From assembly GCA_023266845.1 (NCBI GenBank), contig JAHFPH010000008.1:1-48118 (forward strand): a stretch of 48,118 nucleotides of DNA, written 5' to 3'. A program made the translations under genes and the position numbers. Below, piece by piece: positions 12,205-22,241 of this stretch (the first letter of the stretch is position 1; every line of letters begins with the position of its first letter). This DNA is from Rhodospirillaceae bacterium (GTDB lineage Bacteria > Pseudomonadota > Alphaproteobacteria > JAEULC01). The notes under the pieces were generated by a model. It was not told the origin of the DNA, did not search any database, and saw nothing but the letters and a program-made list of their open reading frames with translations.

Positions 12205-12291
12205 CCCCTCCCCCTTTCCCCCTCCCGCAAGGGGAGGGGGGGCTTCTTTTTTGTCCCCTCCCCCTCGACGGGGGAGGGAAAGGGAGGGGGT
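12205..12291 (+). terminator. Twin GC hairpins with T-tract inside the nuo operon (nuoI-nuoJ)
   Basis: The first hairpin pairs CCCCCTCCC (12218-12226) with GGGAGGGGG (12232-12240), a perfect 9-bp stem with a 5-nt loop, followed by GGCTTCTTTTTT ending at 12252. That is the form of an intrinsic terminator. A second hairpin, CCCTCCCCC (12256-12264) with GGGGGAGGG (12270-12278), follows at once. The whole element is also one larger imperfect inverted repeat. It may act as a partial terminator lowering nuoJ-N expression, or be an inserted palindromic repeat. Function is inferred. Confidence 0.6.
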
Positions 12292-12323
12292 GACCTTCCT
12301 TCAATGCGCGCGGGGCGGTGCCC

Positions 12324-12941
12324 ATGATCGTCTCCGCGCTGGCGTTTTACGTGTTCGCCGCCGTGGCCGTGGCGTCGGGCGTGATGGTCATTTCATCGCG
12401 CAATCCCGTGCATTCCGTGTTGTTCCTAATCCTGGCGTTTTTCAACGCCGCCGGGCTTTTTGTTCTTCTTGGTGCCGAGTTCCTGGCGATGATCCTGGTC
12501 ATCGTCTATGTCGGCGCGGTCGCCGTGCTGTTCCTGTTCGTGGTGATGATGCTGGACATCAACTTCGTGGCGCTGCGCGAAGGGTTCATGAAATACCTGC
12601 CGGTGGGCGCGGCGATCGGGCTGGTGCTGCTGGCCGAGCTGCTGCTGGTGGTGGGCGCCTGGAGCTTCGCGCCGCGCGCGAAAACCGTGCTGGACGCGCC
12701 CGTGCCCGCCTTCGATCAGCTCAGCAACGCCCAGGCGCTGGGCCGCATCCTCTATACCGACAATCTCTACTTGTTCCAGGCGGCGGGCCTGGTGCTGCTG
12801 GTGGCGATGATCGGCGCCATCGTGCTGACGCTGCGCGAGCGCGAGGGGGTGCGGCGCCAGAACGCCGGCGCGCAGATCGCGCGGCGGCGCGAGGACGTGA
12901 TCGAGATCAGGAAACTCCCGGCGGGCGGGGGCGGGCAATGA
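12324..12941 (+). CDS. nuoJ: NADH-quinone oxidoreductase subunit J (205 aa)
   Basis: NuoJ is a five-helix membrane subunit near the NuoA/NuoK interface. The motif [22 protein letters not shown], with a pi-bulge helix, is characteristic, followed by VVMMLDI. ATG 12324 is preferred to the in-frame GTG 12318 because the first helix then begins directly. The C-terminus is charged ([17 protein letters not shown]). This is the first gene after the intra-operon hairpins. Its stop overlaps the nuoK start (ATGA). Confidence 0.94.
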   Translation: MIVSALAFYVFAAVAVASGVMVISSRNPVHSVLFLILAFFNAAGLFVLLGAEFLAMILVIVYVGAVAVLFLFVVMMLDINFVALREGFMKYLPVGAAIGLVLLAELLLVVGAWSFAPRAKTVLDAPVPAFDQLSNAQALGRILYTDNLYLFQAAGLVLLVAMIGAIVLTLREREGVRRQNAGAQIARRREDVIEIRKLPAGGGGQ

Positions 12942-13246
12942 CCGTCACGCTCGGCCATTACCTGACCGTCGCCGCCATCCTGTTCACCACGGGCATTTTC
13001 GGCATTTTCCTGAACCGCAAGAACGTCATCATCATCCTGATGTCGGTCGAGCTGATGCTGTTGGCCGTCAACATCAACCTGGTGGCGTTCTCGTCGTTCC
13101 TGGGCGACCTGGTGGGCCAGGTCTTCGCCATGTTCGTGCTGACCGTGGCGGCGGCCGAGGCCGCCATCGGCCTGGCGATCCTGGTGGTCTATTTCCGCAA
13201 CCGCGGAACCATCGCGGTCGAAGACATCAACCTGATGAAGGGCTAG
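12938..13246 (+). CDS. nuoK: NADH-quinone oxidoreductase subunit K (102 aa)
   Basis: NuoK is a three-helix subunit related to MrpC antiporter proteins and takes part in proton translocation. It has the usual length and the motif [18 protein letters not shown], whose buried glutamate is a conserved proton-path residue, with a second in [16 protein letters not shown] 12938 overlaps the nuoJ stop by four bases; nuoL follows after nine bases. Confidence 0.96.
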   Translation: MTVTLGHYLTVAAILFTTGIFGIFLNRKNVIIILMSVELMLLAVNINLVAFSSFLGDLVGQVFAMFVLTVAAAEAAIGLAILVVYFRNRGTIAVEDINLMKG

Positions 13247-13255
13247 CGCGCGGCG

Positions 13256-15187
13256 ATGTTCGTCCTTTGCATCTTCCTGCCGCTGCTCGCGGCCTTCGTC
13301 GCCGGCATGTTCGGCCGCTTGATCGGCGATCGCTGGGCGCAATACGTCACCTGCGGCGCGCTGGTCGCCTCGGCGCTGATCTCGCCGTTCGTCCTGTACG
13401 ACGTGGCGATCCTGGGCCATGCGCGCGATGTGCAGCTCGTCTCGTGGATCGCCTCGGGCGACCTCGAGCTTTCCTGGGCGCTGCGCTTCGACTCCTTAAG
13501 CGCCGTGATGGTGGTCGTGGTCGCGGTGGTGTCGTGCCTCGTGCACGTCTATTCCGTCGGCTATATGAGCCACGATCCGCATATCCCGCGCTTCATGGCG
13601 TACTTAAGCCTGTTCACCTTTTCGATGCTGATGCTGGCGACGGCCGACAATTTCGTGCAGATGTTCTTCGGCTGGGAAGGCGTGGGCCTATGCTCGTATC
13701 TGCTGATCGGCTTCTGGTACGAAAAACCCTCGGCCAACGACGCGGCGATCAAGGCGTTCATCGTCAACCGCATCGGCGATTTCGGCTTCGCGCTGGGCAT
13801 CTTCGGCACGTTCCTGCTGTTCCAATCCGTGTCGTTCGACGACGTGTTCGCCGCCGTGCCGGGCAAAGCCACGGCCACGCTGCATTTTCTCAACTGGGAT
13901 TTCCACGCCCTGACCGTCCTGTGCCTGCTGCTGTTCGTGGGCGCGATGGGCAAGTCGGCGCAGCTGGGCCTGCACACCTGGCTGCCCGACGCGATGGAAG
14001 GGCCGACTCCGGTTTCGGCCTTGATCCATGCCGCGACGATGGTGACGGCCGGGGTGTTCATGGTCTGCCGCCTGTCGCCGATGTTCGAATACGCGCCGGC
14101 GGCGCTGAACGTCGTCGTCGTGGTGGGCGCGGCGACCGCGTTCTTCGCCGCCACGATCGGGCTGGTGCAGAACGACATCAAGCGCGTGATCGCCTATTCC
14201 ACCTGCAGCCAGCTCGGCTACATGTTCTTCGCCGCGGGCGTTTCCGCGTACGGCGCGGCCATGTTTCATCTGTTCACCCATGCCTTCTTCAAGGCGCTGC
14301 TGTTCCTGGGCTCGGGCTCGGTGATTCACGCGCTCGCCGGCGAGCAGGACATGCGCAAGATGGGCGGCATCTGGCGCGTGGTGCCGTACACCTATGCCGT
14401 GATGTGGATCGGCTCACTGGCGCTGGCCGGCGTGCCGTTCTTCGCCGGCTACTACTCCAAGGACACGATCCTCGAAGCCGCCTTCGCCGCGCATAGCGGC
14501 GTGGGACTGTTCGCCTATATCGCCGGCACGGTTGCCGCGCTGATGACCGCGTTCTATTCCTGGCGTCTGTTGTTCATGACGTTCCATGGAGAGTCCCGCG
14601 TCGACCATCACGCGCTGGAGCACGCGCATGAATCGTCGTGGGTGATGCTGGTGCCGCTGTTCGGGCTGGCCGCCGGCGCGGTGTTCGCGGGGTTTCTCGG
14701 CTACGACGCCTTCGTCGGCGAGGGGCGCGGCGAATTCTGGGCCAAGTCGATACTGGTGCTCGAGCCGCACGACACGCTCGAGGCCGCGCACCACGTTCCG
14801 CTTTGGGCGAAGCTGCTGCCCACGGCGATGGGCGTGGCCGGCATCGCGCTGGCCTATGCGTTCTACATCCGGCGTCCGCACTGGCCCGTGGCGCTCGCCG
14901 CGCGCTTCCGCGGCCTTTACCTGTTCCTGTTGAACAAATGGTATTTCGACGAGCTGTACTGGAACGTGCTGGTCGAGCCGGCGATGAGCCTCGGCCGCGT
15001 GCTGTGGAAGGGTGGCGACGGCGCGATCATCGACGGTCTGGGGCCCGACGGCATCGCCACCACGACGCAGGCGCTCGCGCGCCGCGCCGGGTTGCTGCAG
15101 ACCGGGTACCTCTACCACTACGCCATGGCGATGCTGATCGGCGTCGTGCTGCTGGTGTCGTGGTATCTGCTGACGCGGGTGGGGTGA
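13256..15187 (+). CDS. nuoL: NADH-quinone oxidoreductase subunit L (643 aa)
   Basis: NuoL is the distal Mrp-type antiporter-like subunit, with the long lateral helix along the membrane arm. It pumps protons. Motifs include [49 protein letters not shown] region and the lysine/histidine-bearing discontinuous helices. The C-terminal part ([13 protein letters not shown]) is typical. Length is within the normal range. It follows nuoK by nine bases and precedes nuoM by seven. Confidence 0.96.
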   Translation: MFVLCIFLPLLAAFVAGMFGRLIGDRWAQYVTCGALVASALISPFVLYDVAILGHARDVQLVSWIASGDLELSWALRFDSLSAVMVVVVAVVSCLVHVYSVGYMSHDPHIPRFMAYLSLFTFSMLMLATADNFVQMFFGWEGVGLCSYLLIGFWYEKPSANDAAIKAFIVNRIGDFGFALGIFGTFLLFQSVSFDDVFAAVPGKATATLHFLNWDFHALTVLCLLLFVGAMGKSAQLGLHTWLPDAMEGPTPVSALIHAATMVTAGVFMVCRLSPMFEYAPAALNVVVVVGAATAFFAATIGLVQNDIKRVIAYSTCSQLGYMFFAAGVSAYGAAMFHLFTHAFFKALLFLGSGSVIHALAGEQDMRKMGGIWRVVPYTYAVMWIGSLALAGVPFFAGYYSKDTILEAAFAAHSGVGLFAYIAGTVAALMTAFYSWRLLFMTFHGESRVDHHALEHAHESSWVMLVPLFGLAAGAVFAGFLGYDAFVGEGRGEFWAKSILVLEPHDTLEAAHHVPLWAKLLPTAMGVAGIALAYAFYIRRPHWPVALAARFRGLYLFLLNKWYFDELYWNVLVEPAMSLGRVLWKGGDGAIIDGLGPDGIATTTQALARRAGLLQTGYLYHYAMAMLIGVVLLVSWYLLTRVG

Positions 15188-15194
15188 GGGGACG

Positions 15195-16712
15195 ATGAGC
15201 GGCTTCCCGATCCTGACCGTCACCACCTTCCTGCCGCTGGTCGGCGCGCTGTTCATTCTAGTACAGCGCGGCGACGAGGAAACCGTGGCGCGCGTGTCGC
15301 GCTACGCGGCGCTGTGGGCGTCGCTCGCCACCTTCGCCCTGTCCCTGGTCATCTGGATCGGCTTCGATCCGGCCAGCGCGAAGTTCCAGTTCGTGGAAAA
15401 AGCGCAGTGGATCAAGGGCTACGACATCAACTACTACATGGGCGTGGACGGCATCTCGCTGTTCTTCGTGCTGCTGTCCACGCTGCTGACGCCGCTGTGC
15501 ATCCTGGCGAGCTGGGAGTCGATCCGCACGCGCGTGCGCGAATACATGGTCGCGTTCCTGGCGCTGGAAACGCTGATGGTCGGGACGTTCTGCGCGCTCG
15601 ATCTGTTCGTGTTCTACATCTTCTTCGAATCCGTGCTGATCCCGATGTTCCTGATCATCGGCGTGTGGGGCGGGCCGCGCCGGGTCTACTCGGCGTTCAA
15701 GTTCTTCCTCTACACGCTGCTCGGTTCGGTGCTGATGCTGCTGGCGATACTGGCGATCTATCGCGCGGTCGGCAACGCCGACATTCCCGCCGCCATGGCG
15801 CATCAATTCCCGAAATCGATGCAGACCTGGCTGTGGCTGGCGTTCTTCGCCTCGTTCGCGGTCAAGCTGCCGATGTGGCCGGTGCATACCTGGCTGCCCG
15901 ACGCGCATGTCGAGGCGCCGACGGCCGGCTCGGTGATCCTGGCGGGCGTGCTGTTGAAAATGGGCGGATACGGGTTCCTGCGTTTTTCGCTGCCCATGCT
16001 ACCGGACGCCAGCGTCTATTTCACGCCGTTGATCTACGGCCTCAGCATCGTCGCGGTGATCTATACCTCACTGGTGGCGCTGGCGCAGGACGACATGAAA
16101 AAGCTGGTCGCCTATTCGTCCGTGGCGCATATGGGGTTCGTCACCATCGGTACGTTCACGCTGACCATGCAGGGCATCCAGGGCGCGATCTTCCAGATGC
16201 TGAGCCACGGCGTGGTGTCGGCGGCGCTGTTCCTGTGCGTGGGGGTTGTCTACGACCGCATGCACACGCGCGAGATCGCGCGCTATGGCGGGCTGGTCGA
16301 GCGCATGCCGAAATACGCCTTCACCTTCATGGTGTTCATGCTGGCCTCGGTCGGCCTGCCCGGCACCTCGGGCTTCGTCGGCGAGGTGCTGGTGCTGTTT
16401 GGCGCCTTCCAGGTCAACACCTGGGTTTGCGCGCTGGCGGCCACCAGCATGGTGCTGGGCGCGGCCTATATGCTGGTGGTGTACCGCCGCGTGGTGTTCG
16501 GCAAGATCGAGCGCGCGGACCTCAGGTCGATCCTCGATATGAACCTGCGCGAGGTGGCCGTGTTCGCGCCGCTGATCGCGCTGGTGTTCCTGATGGGCGT
16601 GTTCCCGAACGTTTTCCTGAAGCCGACCGAGCCGGCGGTGGCCGAGCTGATCCGCAACTTCAACGCCCAGCGCACCGCCGCGACGGATGTGCAAGGGGAC
16701 GTCAAACGATGA
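15195..16712 (+). CDS. nuoM: NADH-quinone oxidoreductase subunit M (505 aa)
   Basis: NuoM is the middle antiporter-like proton-pumping subunit, with about 14 helices. Family motifs are [33 protein letters not shown] and [20 protein letters not shown], with buried Glu and Lys residues used in proton transfer. The start is ATG 15195. Its TGA overlaps the nuoN ATG (ATGA at 16709-16712), so coupled translation is likely. Confidence 0.96.
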   Translation: MSGFPILTVTTFLPLVGALFILVQRGDEETVARVSRYAALWASLATFALSLVIWIGFDPASAKFQFVEKAQWIKGYDINYYMGVDGISLFFVLLSTLLTPLCILASWESIRTRVREYMVAFLALETLMVGTFCALDLFVFYIFFESVLIPMFLIIGVWGGPRRVYSAFKFFLYTLLGSVLMLLAILAIYRAVGNADIPAAMAHQFPKSMQTWLWLAFFASFAVKLPMWPVHTWLPDAHVEAPTAGSVILAGVLLKMGGYGFLRFSLPMLPDASVYFTPLIYGLSIVAVIYTSLVALAQDDMKKLVAYSSVAHMGFVTIGTFTLTMQGIQGAIFQMLSHGVVSAALFLCVGVVYDRMHTREIARYGGLVERMPKYAFTFMVFMLASVGLPGTSGFVGEVLVLFGAFQVNTWVCALAATSMVLGAAYMLVVYRRVVFGKIERADLRSILDMNLREVAVFAPLIALVFLMGVFPNVFLKPTEPAVAELIRNFNAQRTAATDVQGDVKR

Positions 16713-18163
16713 TTCCCGTGGTTCACAATCCGGTCCCGGCTTCGGCCGAGATATTCCTGGCTTTAGCGGCCATGGCGTTGCTGATGGTCGGCGCGTTCTG
16801 GAAACGCGGCGCCCAGGCGCGCGTCGCGTCGGTGTTGGCGTTGTCGATCCTGGCGGTCGCCGGCGTGGTGCTGATCGGCGTCACGCCGCCGCGCAACGTT
16901 ATCTTCCACGGCCAGTTCATCGCCGATCATTTCGCCCTGTTCATGAAGCTTTTGATCCTGATCGGATCGGGGCTGACCTTGCTGATGTCGCTGGACTATA
17001 TCGAGCGCGAGGGCATGGCGCGGTTCGAGTATCCCGTGCTGGTGCTGTTCGCCACGCTCGGCATGATGATGATGGTCTCGGCCAACGACCTGATCGCGCT
17101 TTATATCGGGATCGAGCTGCAAAGCCTGTCGCTTTACGTCGTGGCCGCGTTCAAGCGCGACGAGGTGCGCTCGACCGAGGCGGGGTTGAAATATTTCGTT
17201 CTCGGCGCGTTGTCTTCGGGCATGCTGCTGTACGGCGCGTCGCTGGTCTACGGTTTTGCCGGCAGCACCAACTTCGCCGTGCTCGCCAAGCTCTTGGCGC
17301 AGGGCGCGCCGGGCAGCACCTCGGTCGGGCTGATCGTCGGCGTCGTGTTCGTGATGGCCGGCCTGGCGTTCAAGGTGTCGGCCGTGCCGTTCCACATGTG
17401 GACGCCCGACGTGTACGAGGGTGCGCCCACGCCGGTCACCGCCTTCTTCGCCGTCGCGCCCAAGATCGCCGCGATCTCGCTGTTCACCCGCGTGATGATG
17501 GGGCCATTCGGCCCGCTGGTCATGGAATGGCGGCAGATCGTGGTGGCGGTCGCCATCGCGTCGATGATTTTGGGCGCGCTGGCCGCGATCAACCAGACCA
17601 ACATCAAGCGCCTGATGGCCTACAGCTCCATCGGCCATGTCGGCTACGCGCTGGTGGGCTTGGCCGCCGCCAATCCCTCGGGCGTGCGCGGCATCCTGAT
17701 CTACATGGCGACCTATCTGTTCATGAATCTCGGTACTTTCGCCTGCATCCTGTCGATGAAGCGCCAGGGCAAGATGGTCGAAACCATCGCCGATCTCGCC
17801 GGCCTGGCGCGCTCGCAGTCCAAGGTCGCCTATGCCCTGGCCATTTTCATGCTGTCGATGATCGGCCTGCCGCCGTTTGCCGGGTTCTTCGGCAAGCTGT
17901 TCGTGTTCCTGGCCGCGATCGAGGCCGGGCTTTATGCGCTGGCCGTGATCGGCATGCTGACCAGCGTCGTGGGCGCGTATTATTACATCCGCATCGTCAA
18001 GATCATGTTCATGGAAGAGCCCGCCTCGCCGTTCGACCGTCCGCAAGGCCAGGTGGCGGCGGTGATGGGATTGAGCGCGATCGTCACGCTGCTGTTTTTC
18101 GTTTTCTGCTGGCCGTTGTTTTACGCGGCCGAAGCCGCCGCCAAAGTTTTGATCGGGTCATAG
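16709..18163 (+). CDS. nuoN: NADH-quinone oxidoreductase subunit N (484 aa)
   Basis: NuoN is the third antiporter-like proton-pumping subunit, next to NuoK. It contains [20 protein letters not shown], where the glutamate is a conserved proton-path residue, [21 protein letters not shown] and [20 protein letters not shown]. The start ATG 16709 shares bases with the nuoM stop. It closes the nuo operon; birA begins three bases after its stop and is probably on the same transcript. Confidence 0.96.
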   Translation: MIPVVHNPVPASAEIFLALAAMALLMVGAFWKRGAQARVASVLALSILAVAGVVLIGVTPPRNVIFHGQFIADHFALFMKLLILIGSGLTLLMSLDYIEREGMARFEYPVLVLFATLGMMMMVSANDLIALYIGIELQSLSLYVVAAFKRDEVRSTEAGLKYFVLGALSSGMLLYGASLVYGFAGSTNFAVLAKLLAQGAPGSTSVGLIVGVVFVMAGLAFKVSAVPFHMWTPDVYEGAPTPVTAFFAVAPKIAAISLFTRVMMGPFGPLVMEWRQIVVAVAIASMILGALAAINQTNIKRLMAYSSIGHVGYALVGLAAANPSGVRGILIYMATYLFMNLGTFACILSMKRQGKMVETIADLAGLARSQSKVAYALAIFMLSMIGLPPFAGFFGKLFVFLAAIEAGLYALAVIGMLTSVVGAYYYIRIVKIMFMEEPASPFDRPQGQVAAVMGLSAIVTLLFFVFCWPLFYAAEAAAKVLIGS

Positions 18164-18166
18164 ACC

Positions 18167-18934
18167 ATGCCGGCGCGCGCGCCGTCGCTGCCGCCCGCTT
18201 ACAACTTGGTCGCGCTCGAGCGCACCGAGAGCACCAACGACTGGGCGCGCAAGCTGGCCGGCGAGGGGGCCGAGGACGGCACGCTGGTCTGGGCGCTGGA
18301 ACAGACCAAGGGCAGGGGCCGCCAGGGCCGCAACTGGGCCTCGCCACCGGGCAATCTTTATTGCTCGCTGGTCTTGCGGCCGGATTGCGCGCCCGCCGAT
18401 GCGCCGCAGCTCTCGTTCCTCGCCGCTTTGGCCGTGGGCGGCGCGTTGGGCGGGCTGGTGCCGCCCTTGACCGATCTACGCTACAAATGGCCCAACGACG
18501 TGCTGCTGAACGGTCGCAAGGCGGCGGGCATCCTGCTGGAATCCGCCGTCAAATCGGATGGAACATTGGATTTTCTGGTGCTGGGCGTGGGCGTGAACGT
18601 GACAAGCCATCCCGAGGACGCGGCGTTTCCCGCCACCTCGATCCGCGCCGAGGGCGCCGAGCCTGTGGAGCTCGAGGCGGTGCTGGAATCCTTCGCGCGT
18701 CATCTGCTGACTTGGGTAGATCGGTGGATGGATGATGGATTCGGCCCGGTGCGCGAGGCATGGCTGCGGCGCGCTTGGCGCCTGGGCGAACGGTTGGAAG
18801 TGAATCTGGGCGACGAGGCGGTTTCCGGCCGCTTCGCCGGCCTTGCCGCCAGCGGCGCGCTGGAGCTAGAGATGGACGGCGGCGCGCGGCGCATGATCGC
18901 GGCGGGCGATGTGCGCGCCGCCCGCGCGGCGTGA
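18167..18934 (+). CDS. birA: Biotin--[acetyl-CoA-carboxylase] ligase (255 aa)
   Basis: BirA activates biotin with ATP to biotinyl-5'-AMP and attaches it to the carboxyl-carrier protein of acetyl-CoA carboxylase and similar enzymes. The substrate loop GRGRQGRNW (residues 49-57) and catalytic-lysine motif YKWPNDVLLNGRKAAGILLE (Lys107) are intact. There is no N-terminal helix-turn-helix, so this is the enzyme-only class I form, not the repressor type of E. coli. It follows nuoN by three bases, a conserved arrangement in alphaproteobacteria, and precedes coaX by 12. Confidence 0.94.
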   Translation: MPARAPSLPPAYNLVALERTESTNDWARKLAGEGAEDGTLVWALEQTKGRGRQGRNWASPPGNLYCSLVLRPDCAPADAPQLSFLAALAVGGALGGLVPPLTDLRYKWPNDVLLNGRKAAGILLESAVKSDGTLDFLVLGVGVNVTSHPEDAAFPATSIRAEGAEPVELEAVLESFARHLLTWVDRWMDDGFGPVREAWLRRAWRLGERLEVNLGDEAVSGRFAGLAASGALELEMDGGARRMIAAGDVRAARAA

Positions 18935-18946
18935 AAGGGTAAGGCG

Positions 18947-19717
18947 ATGCTGCTCGCGATCAACGCCGGCAACACCAACGTGTCGTTCTGCGTGTTCGAC
19001 GGCGATAAGAAGCGCGGCGCTTGGCGCGCCAGCAGCGATTCCAAGCGCACGGCCGACGAATTCGCCGCGTGGCTGACTCATCTGATGGCGCTCAACGGTT
19101 TGCAGCCTGCCGACATCAAGGCGGTGATCGTCGCCATCGTCGTGCCCGAGATGCTGTTCAGCCTGAAAACCCTGTGCCGCCAGTATTTCAACTGCGACCC
19201 CATGCTGATCGGCGACAAATCCGTCGACCTGGGCGTCAAGGTGCTGATCGACAAGCCGGAGCAGGCGGGCGCCGACCGGCTGGTCAACGCGGTCGAGGCG
19301 CATGCGCGCTGGGGCGGGCCGTTGATCGTGGTCGATTTCGGCACCGCCACCAATTTCGACATCGTGGACGGCGACGGCAATTTCATCGGCGGCGTGATCG
19401 CCACGGGCATCAACCTGTCGCTGAAGGCGCTGTACGAAGCCGCCGCCTTGCTGCCGCGCATCGGCGTGCGCCGACCGTCGCGCGTGATCGGCAAGGACAC
19501 GGTGTCTGCGATGGAGTCGGGCATCTACTGGGGCTATACCGGCCTGGTCGAAGGGCTGGCGGCGCGGATCGAAAAGGAATTCGGCGGTAAGATGAAGGTG
19601 ATCGCCACCGGCGGCCTGGCGCCCCTGTTCCAAGACGCCATACGCTTCGACGCGGTCGAGGTGGACCTGACCCTGAACGGCCTGTTGCGCGTCTACAAGC
19701 GCAACGCCAGAGCATGA
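18947..19717 (+). CDS. coaX: Type III pantothenate kinase (256 aa)
   Basis: CoaX phosphorylates pantothenate, the first step of coenzyme A synthesis; the type III enzyme belongs to the ASKHA fold. The N-terminal phosphate motif reads INAGNTN, the pantothenate/dimer motif GADRLVNAVEA, and the second nucleotide motif IVVDFGTATNFDIVD. The first motif is usually DxGNT; here the Asp is Asn, which may be a lineage feature. It overlaps the next gene by four bases (ATGA) and belongs to the birA-coaX-rnj run. Confidence 0.94.
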   Translation: MLLAINAGNTNVSFCVFDGDKKRGAWRASSDSKRTADEFAAWLTHLMALNGLQPADIKAVIVAIVVPEMLFSLKTLCRQYFNCDPMLIGDKSVDLGVKVLIDKPEQAGADRLVNAVEAHARWGGPLIVVDFGTATNFDIVDGDGNFIGGVIATGINLSLKALYEAAALLPRIGVRRPSRVIGKDTVSAMESGIYWGYTGLVEGLAARIEKEFGGKMKVIATGGLAPLFQDAIRFDAVEVDLTLNGLLRVYKRNARA

Positions 19718-21417
19718 AGAAAAAGAAACCCGCCGCCGCGCCGCCGCCCGACTTCGATCTGCCGGACGACAAGGAAAGCCTCTACTTCCTGCCGCTCGGC
19801 GGATCGGGCGAGATCGGCATGAACCTCAACCTGTTCGGCCACCAGGGCAAATGGCTGATGATCGATCTGGGCGTCACCTTCGCCGACGACAGCCAGCCGG
19901 CGATCGACGTCCTGATGCCCGACCCCGATTTCATCGTGAAACGCCGCGACAAGCTGGTCGGCATCGTGCTGACCCACGCGCACGAGGACCATCTGGGCGC
20001 GGTGCCGTATCTGTGGTCGAAACTGCGCTGCCCAGTCTACGCCACGCCCTTCGCCGCCGCCGTGTTGCGCCGCAAGCTGAAGGAGGACGGGCCGGGCGAG
20101 GACGTGGTGCCGATAATCGAAGTGCCGCTGTCCGCGCGCTTCAAGCTCGGGCCGTTCGACCTCGAGCTTATCACGCTGACGCATTCGATCCCCGAGCCCA
20201 ACGCGGTGGCGATCCGCACTGAGGCCGGCACGGTGCTGCACACCGGCGACTGGAAGCTGGACGCGGCACCGCTGGTGGGCGAGGTGACCGATGAAGCGGC
20301 GCTCAGGCGCCTGGGCGAGAACGGCGTGCTGGCGATGGTCTGCGATTCCACCAACGTGCTGGTCGAGGGCGCGTCCGGCTCGGAATCCGATGTGCGCGAA
20401 AGCCTGGGCGAGTTGATGGGTAGGTTCAAGAACCGCGTCGCGGTGGCCTGCTTCGCCTCGAACGTGGCGCGGCTGGAGACCATGGCGCGCGTCGCGGAAA
20501 AGCACGGCCGCCACGCCGCGCTGATCGGCCGCTCGCTGTGGCGCATGCAGGAAGCCGCGCGCGCCACCGGGTACCTGGCCGACACGCCGGAATTCGTCAG
20601 CGAGCACGACGCCGGCTACCTGCCGCGCGACAAGGTGCTGCTGGTCTGCACCGGCAGCCAGGGCGAGCCGCGCGCGGCCCTGGCGCGCATCGCCCAGGGC
20701 GAGCATCCGCATATCGTGCTGGAAAAGGGCGACGCGGCGGTGTTCTCCTCGCGCATCATCCCGGGCAACGAGCGCGCGATTTTCCGCCTGCAGAACCAGT
20801 TGGCCGCGCGGGGCGTCGAGCTGGTGACCGAGAAAGACCATTTCGTCCATGTTTCGGGCCATCCCGCGCGCGACGAGCTGACGCGCATGTACCAGTGGGT
20901 GCGGCCGAAAATCGCCGTGCCGGTGCATGGCGAGGTGCGGCACCTGATAGCGCATGCGGAACTAGCGAAGCAATGCCAGGTGCAGCAGGCGATCATGCCC
21001 GCGAACGGCCAGGTGATCCGCCTGGCGCCCGGCCCGGCCGAGACGGTGGCGACGGTGAAAAGCGGCCGGCTGGCGCTGGACGGCAGCGTGCTGCGCGAGG
21101 TCGGCAGCGCGGTTTTGCGCGACCGCCACCGCCTCATGTATAACGGCGCGGCCACCGCCACGGTGGTGGTCGACGCGAAAGGCGCGCTGAAGGCGCCGCC
21201 CGCGATCACCGCGCGCGGCTTGCTGGATCCCGAGGTCGACGCCGGCGACATCGCCAAGGTGGCCGAGGCGGTCGGCGCGGCGGTGAAGGCGCTGAAGGCG
21301 CAGGAAAAGCGCGACGACGCGGCAGTGTCCGAGGCGGTGCGCCGCGCGGTGCGCAAGACGATCCAGGGATTGCGTGGCCACAAACCGGTCACCGACGTGC
21401 ATGTGATGCGGGTATGA
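19714..21417 (+). CDS. rnj: Ribonuclease J (567 aa)
   Basis: RNase J is a metallo-beta-lactamase/beta-CASP ribonuclease with 5'-3' exonuclease and endonuclease activity, used in alphaproteobacteria for RNA turnover and rRNA maturation. The zinc motif THAHEDHLGAV gives His88, His90, Asp92 and His93; later ligands include HTGDWKLD. The beta-CASP part contains CTGSQGEPRAALARIA and HVSGHPARDEL. The length is usual. A short lysine/proline-rich N-terminus (KKKKPAAAPPP) precedes the fold. It is co-translated with coaX; an intergenic palindrome follows it. Confidence 0.95.
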   Translation: MKKKKPAAAPPPDFDLPDDKESLYFLPLGGSGEIGMNLNLFGHQGKWLMIDLGVTFADDSQPAIDVLMPDPDFIVKRRDKLVGIVLTHAHEDHLGAVPYLWSKLRCPVYATPFAAAVLRRKLKEDGPGEDVVPIIEVPLSARFKLGPFDLELITLTHSIPEPNAVAIRTEAGTVLHTGDWKLDAAPLVGEVTDEAALRRLGENGVLAMVCDSTNVLVEGASGSESDVRESLGELMGRFKNRVAVACFASNVARLETMARVAEKHGRHAALIGRSLWRMQEAARATGYLADTPEFVSEHDAGYLPRDKVLLVCTGSQGEPRAALARIAQGEHPHIVLEKGDAAVFSSRIIPGNERAIFRLQNQLAARGVELVTEKDHFVHVSGHPARDELTRMYQWVRPKIAVPVHGEVRHLIAHAELAKQCQVQQAIMPANGQVIRLAPGPAETVATVKSGRLALDGSVLREVGSAVLRDRHRLMYNGAATATVVVDAKGALKAPPAITARGLLDPEVDAGDIAKVAEAVGAAVKALKAQEKRDDAAVSEAVRRAVRKTIQGLRGHKPVTDVHVMRV

Positions 21418-21447
21418 GTTCGGTTCATGGTGATGGATTTCCTTTTT

Positions 21448-21555
21448 CGTCATGCCCGCCTTGGAACTTCGTTCCTTCGGTGTTCCGGGCATCCACGTCG
21501 GGCCGCCCACGCAAACCTGACGACGTGGATGGCCGGGACGAGCCCGGCCATGACG
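21448..21555. repeat. 108-bp nested palindromic repeat between rnj and mce
   Basis: Outer arms CGTCATGCCCG (21448-21458) and CCCGGCCATGACG (21543-21555) and inner arms CCGGGCATCCACGTCG (21485-21500) and CGACGTGGATGGCCGGG (21521-21537) make one large cruciform-capable element. Sequences of this form (GTCATG...CCGGG...ATCCACG) are interspersed repeats in many alphaproteobacterial genomes. It fills most of the 174-bp gap and could act as a terminator or mRNA-end stabiliser for the rnj operon. Confidence 0.75.
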
Positions 21556-21591
21556 GATTAGGGGAGGCGCTGTGAGGCGCTACGCAATCCC

Positions 21592-21996
21592 ATGATCGGC
21601 CGGCTGAACCACATCGCCATCGCGGTGCCCGACCTGGAGAAAGCGTCGGCGGTGTACCGCGACACGCTGGGCGCTAGAGTGTCCAAGCCCTTGCCGCTGC
21701 CAGCGCACGGCGTCACGACGGTGTTCGTCGAGCTGCCCAACACCAAGATCGAGTTGCTGCATCCCTTGGGCGACAAATCGCCGATCGCGGGCTTTCTGGA
21801 GCGCAATCCCGCCGGCGGCGTGCACCATGTGTGCTACGAGGTGGGCGACATCGCCGCCGCGCGCGATAAGCTCAAGGCGCGGGGCATGCGCGTGCTGGGC
21901 GACGGCGAGCCCAAGACCGGCGCGCACGGCAAGCCGGTGCTGTTCCTGCACCCCAAGGATTTCTGCGGCACGCTGATCGAAATCGAACAGGCATGA
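21592..21996 (+). CDS. mce: Methylmalonyl-CoA epimerase (134 aa)
   Basis: The enzyme interconverts (S)- and (R)-methylmalonyl-CoA in propionate breakdown. It is a vicinal-oxygen-chelate protein of normal length. Metal-binding His7 lies in LNHIAIAV, and the second half has VHHVCYEVGDI and the C-terminal LIEIEQ glutamate. It sits after rnj and overlaps the DUF1467 gene by four bases (ATGA), both conserved in alphaproteobacteria. Confidence 0.93.
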   Translation: MIGRLNHIAIAVPDLEKASAVYRDTLGARVSKPLPLPAHGVTTVFVELPNTKIELLHPLGDKSPIAGFLERNPAGGVHHVCYEVGDIAAARDKLKARGMRVLGDGEPKTGAHGKPVLFLHPKDFCGTLIEIEQA

Positions 21997-22223
21997 ACCT
22001 CTACGCCGGCGCCCTGGTTTTCGTCCTGTTGTGGTGGACGGTGCTTTTCACCGTGCTGCCCTGGGGCAACCGTCCGCCCGAGAAGGTCGAATCCGGCCAC
22101 GCCACCTCGGCTCCGGCCAAACCGCGCCTGGCGCTGAAATTCGCCGTCACCACCGGGGTCACGGCCGTGCTGTGGCTGATCGTCGACCAGATCGTGCGCC
22201 ACGGCCTGATCTCGTTCAAATAG
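21993..22223 (+). CDS. DUF1467 family small membrane protein (76 aa)
   Basis: Two membrane helices (about residues 5-24 and 49-68) flank a polar loop containing WGNRPPEKVESGHATSAPAKPR. The opening ALVFVLLWWTVLFTVLPWG and the WGNR-P motif match the DUF1467 family, found almost only in alphaproteobacteria and usually next to mce, as here. The function is unknown; the location suggests an inner-membrane protein co-translated with the epimerase. Confidence 0.85.
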   Translation: MNLYAGALVFVLLWWTVLFTVLPWGNRPPEKVESGHATSAPAKPRLALKFAVTTGVTAVLWLIVDQIVRHGLISFK

Positions 22224-22241
22224 CCGCATGTCCTAGGCCCG

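Noticed and set aside
3652-12291. Insertion sequence or MITE at the hairpin-rich gaps
   Set aside because: No target-site duplications or transposase remnants were seen; the elements are better described as short palindromic repeats.
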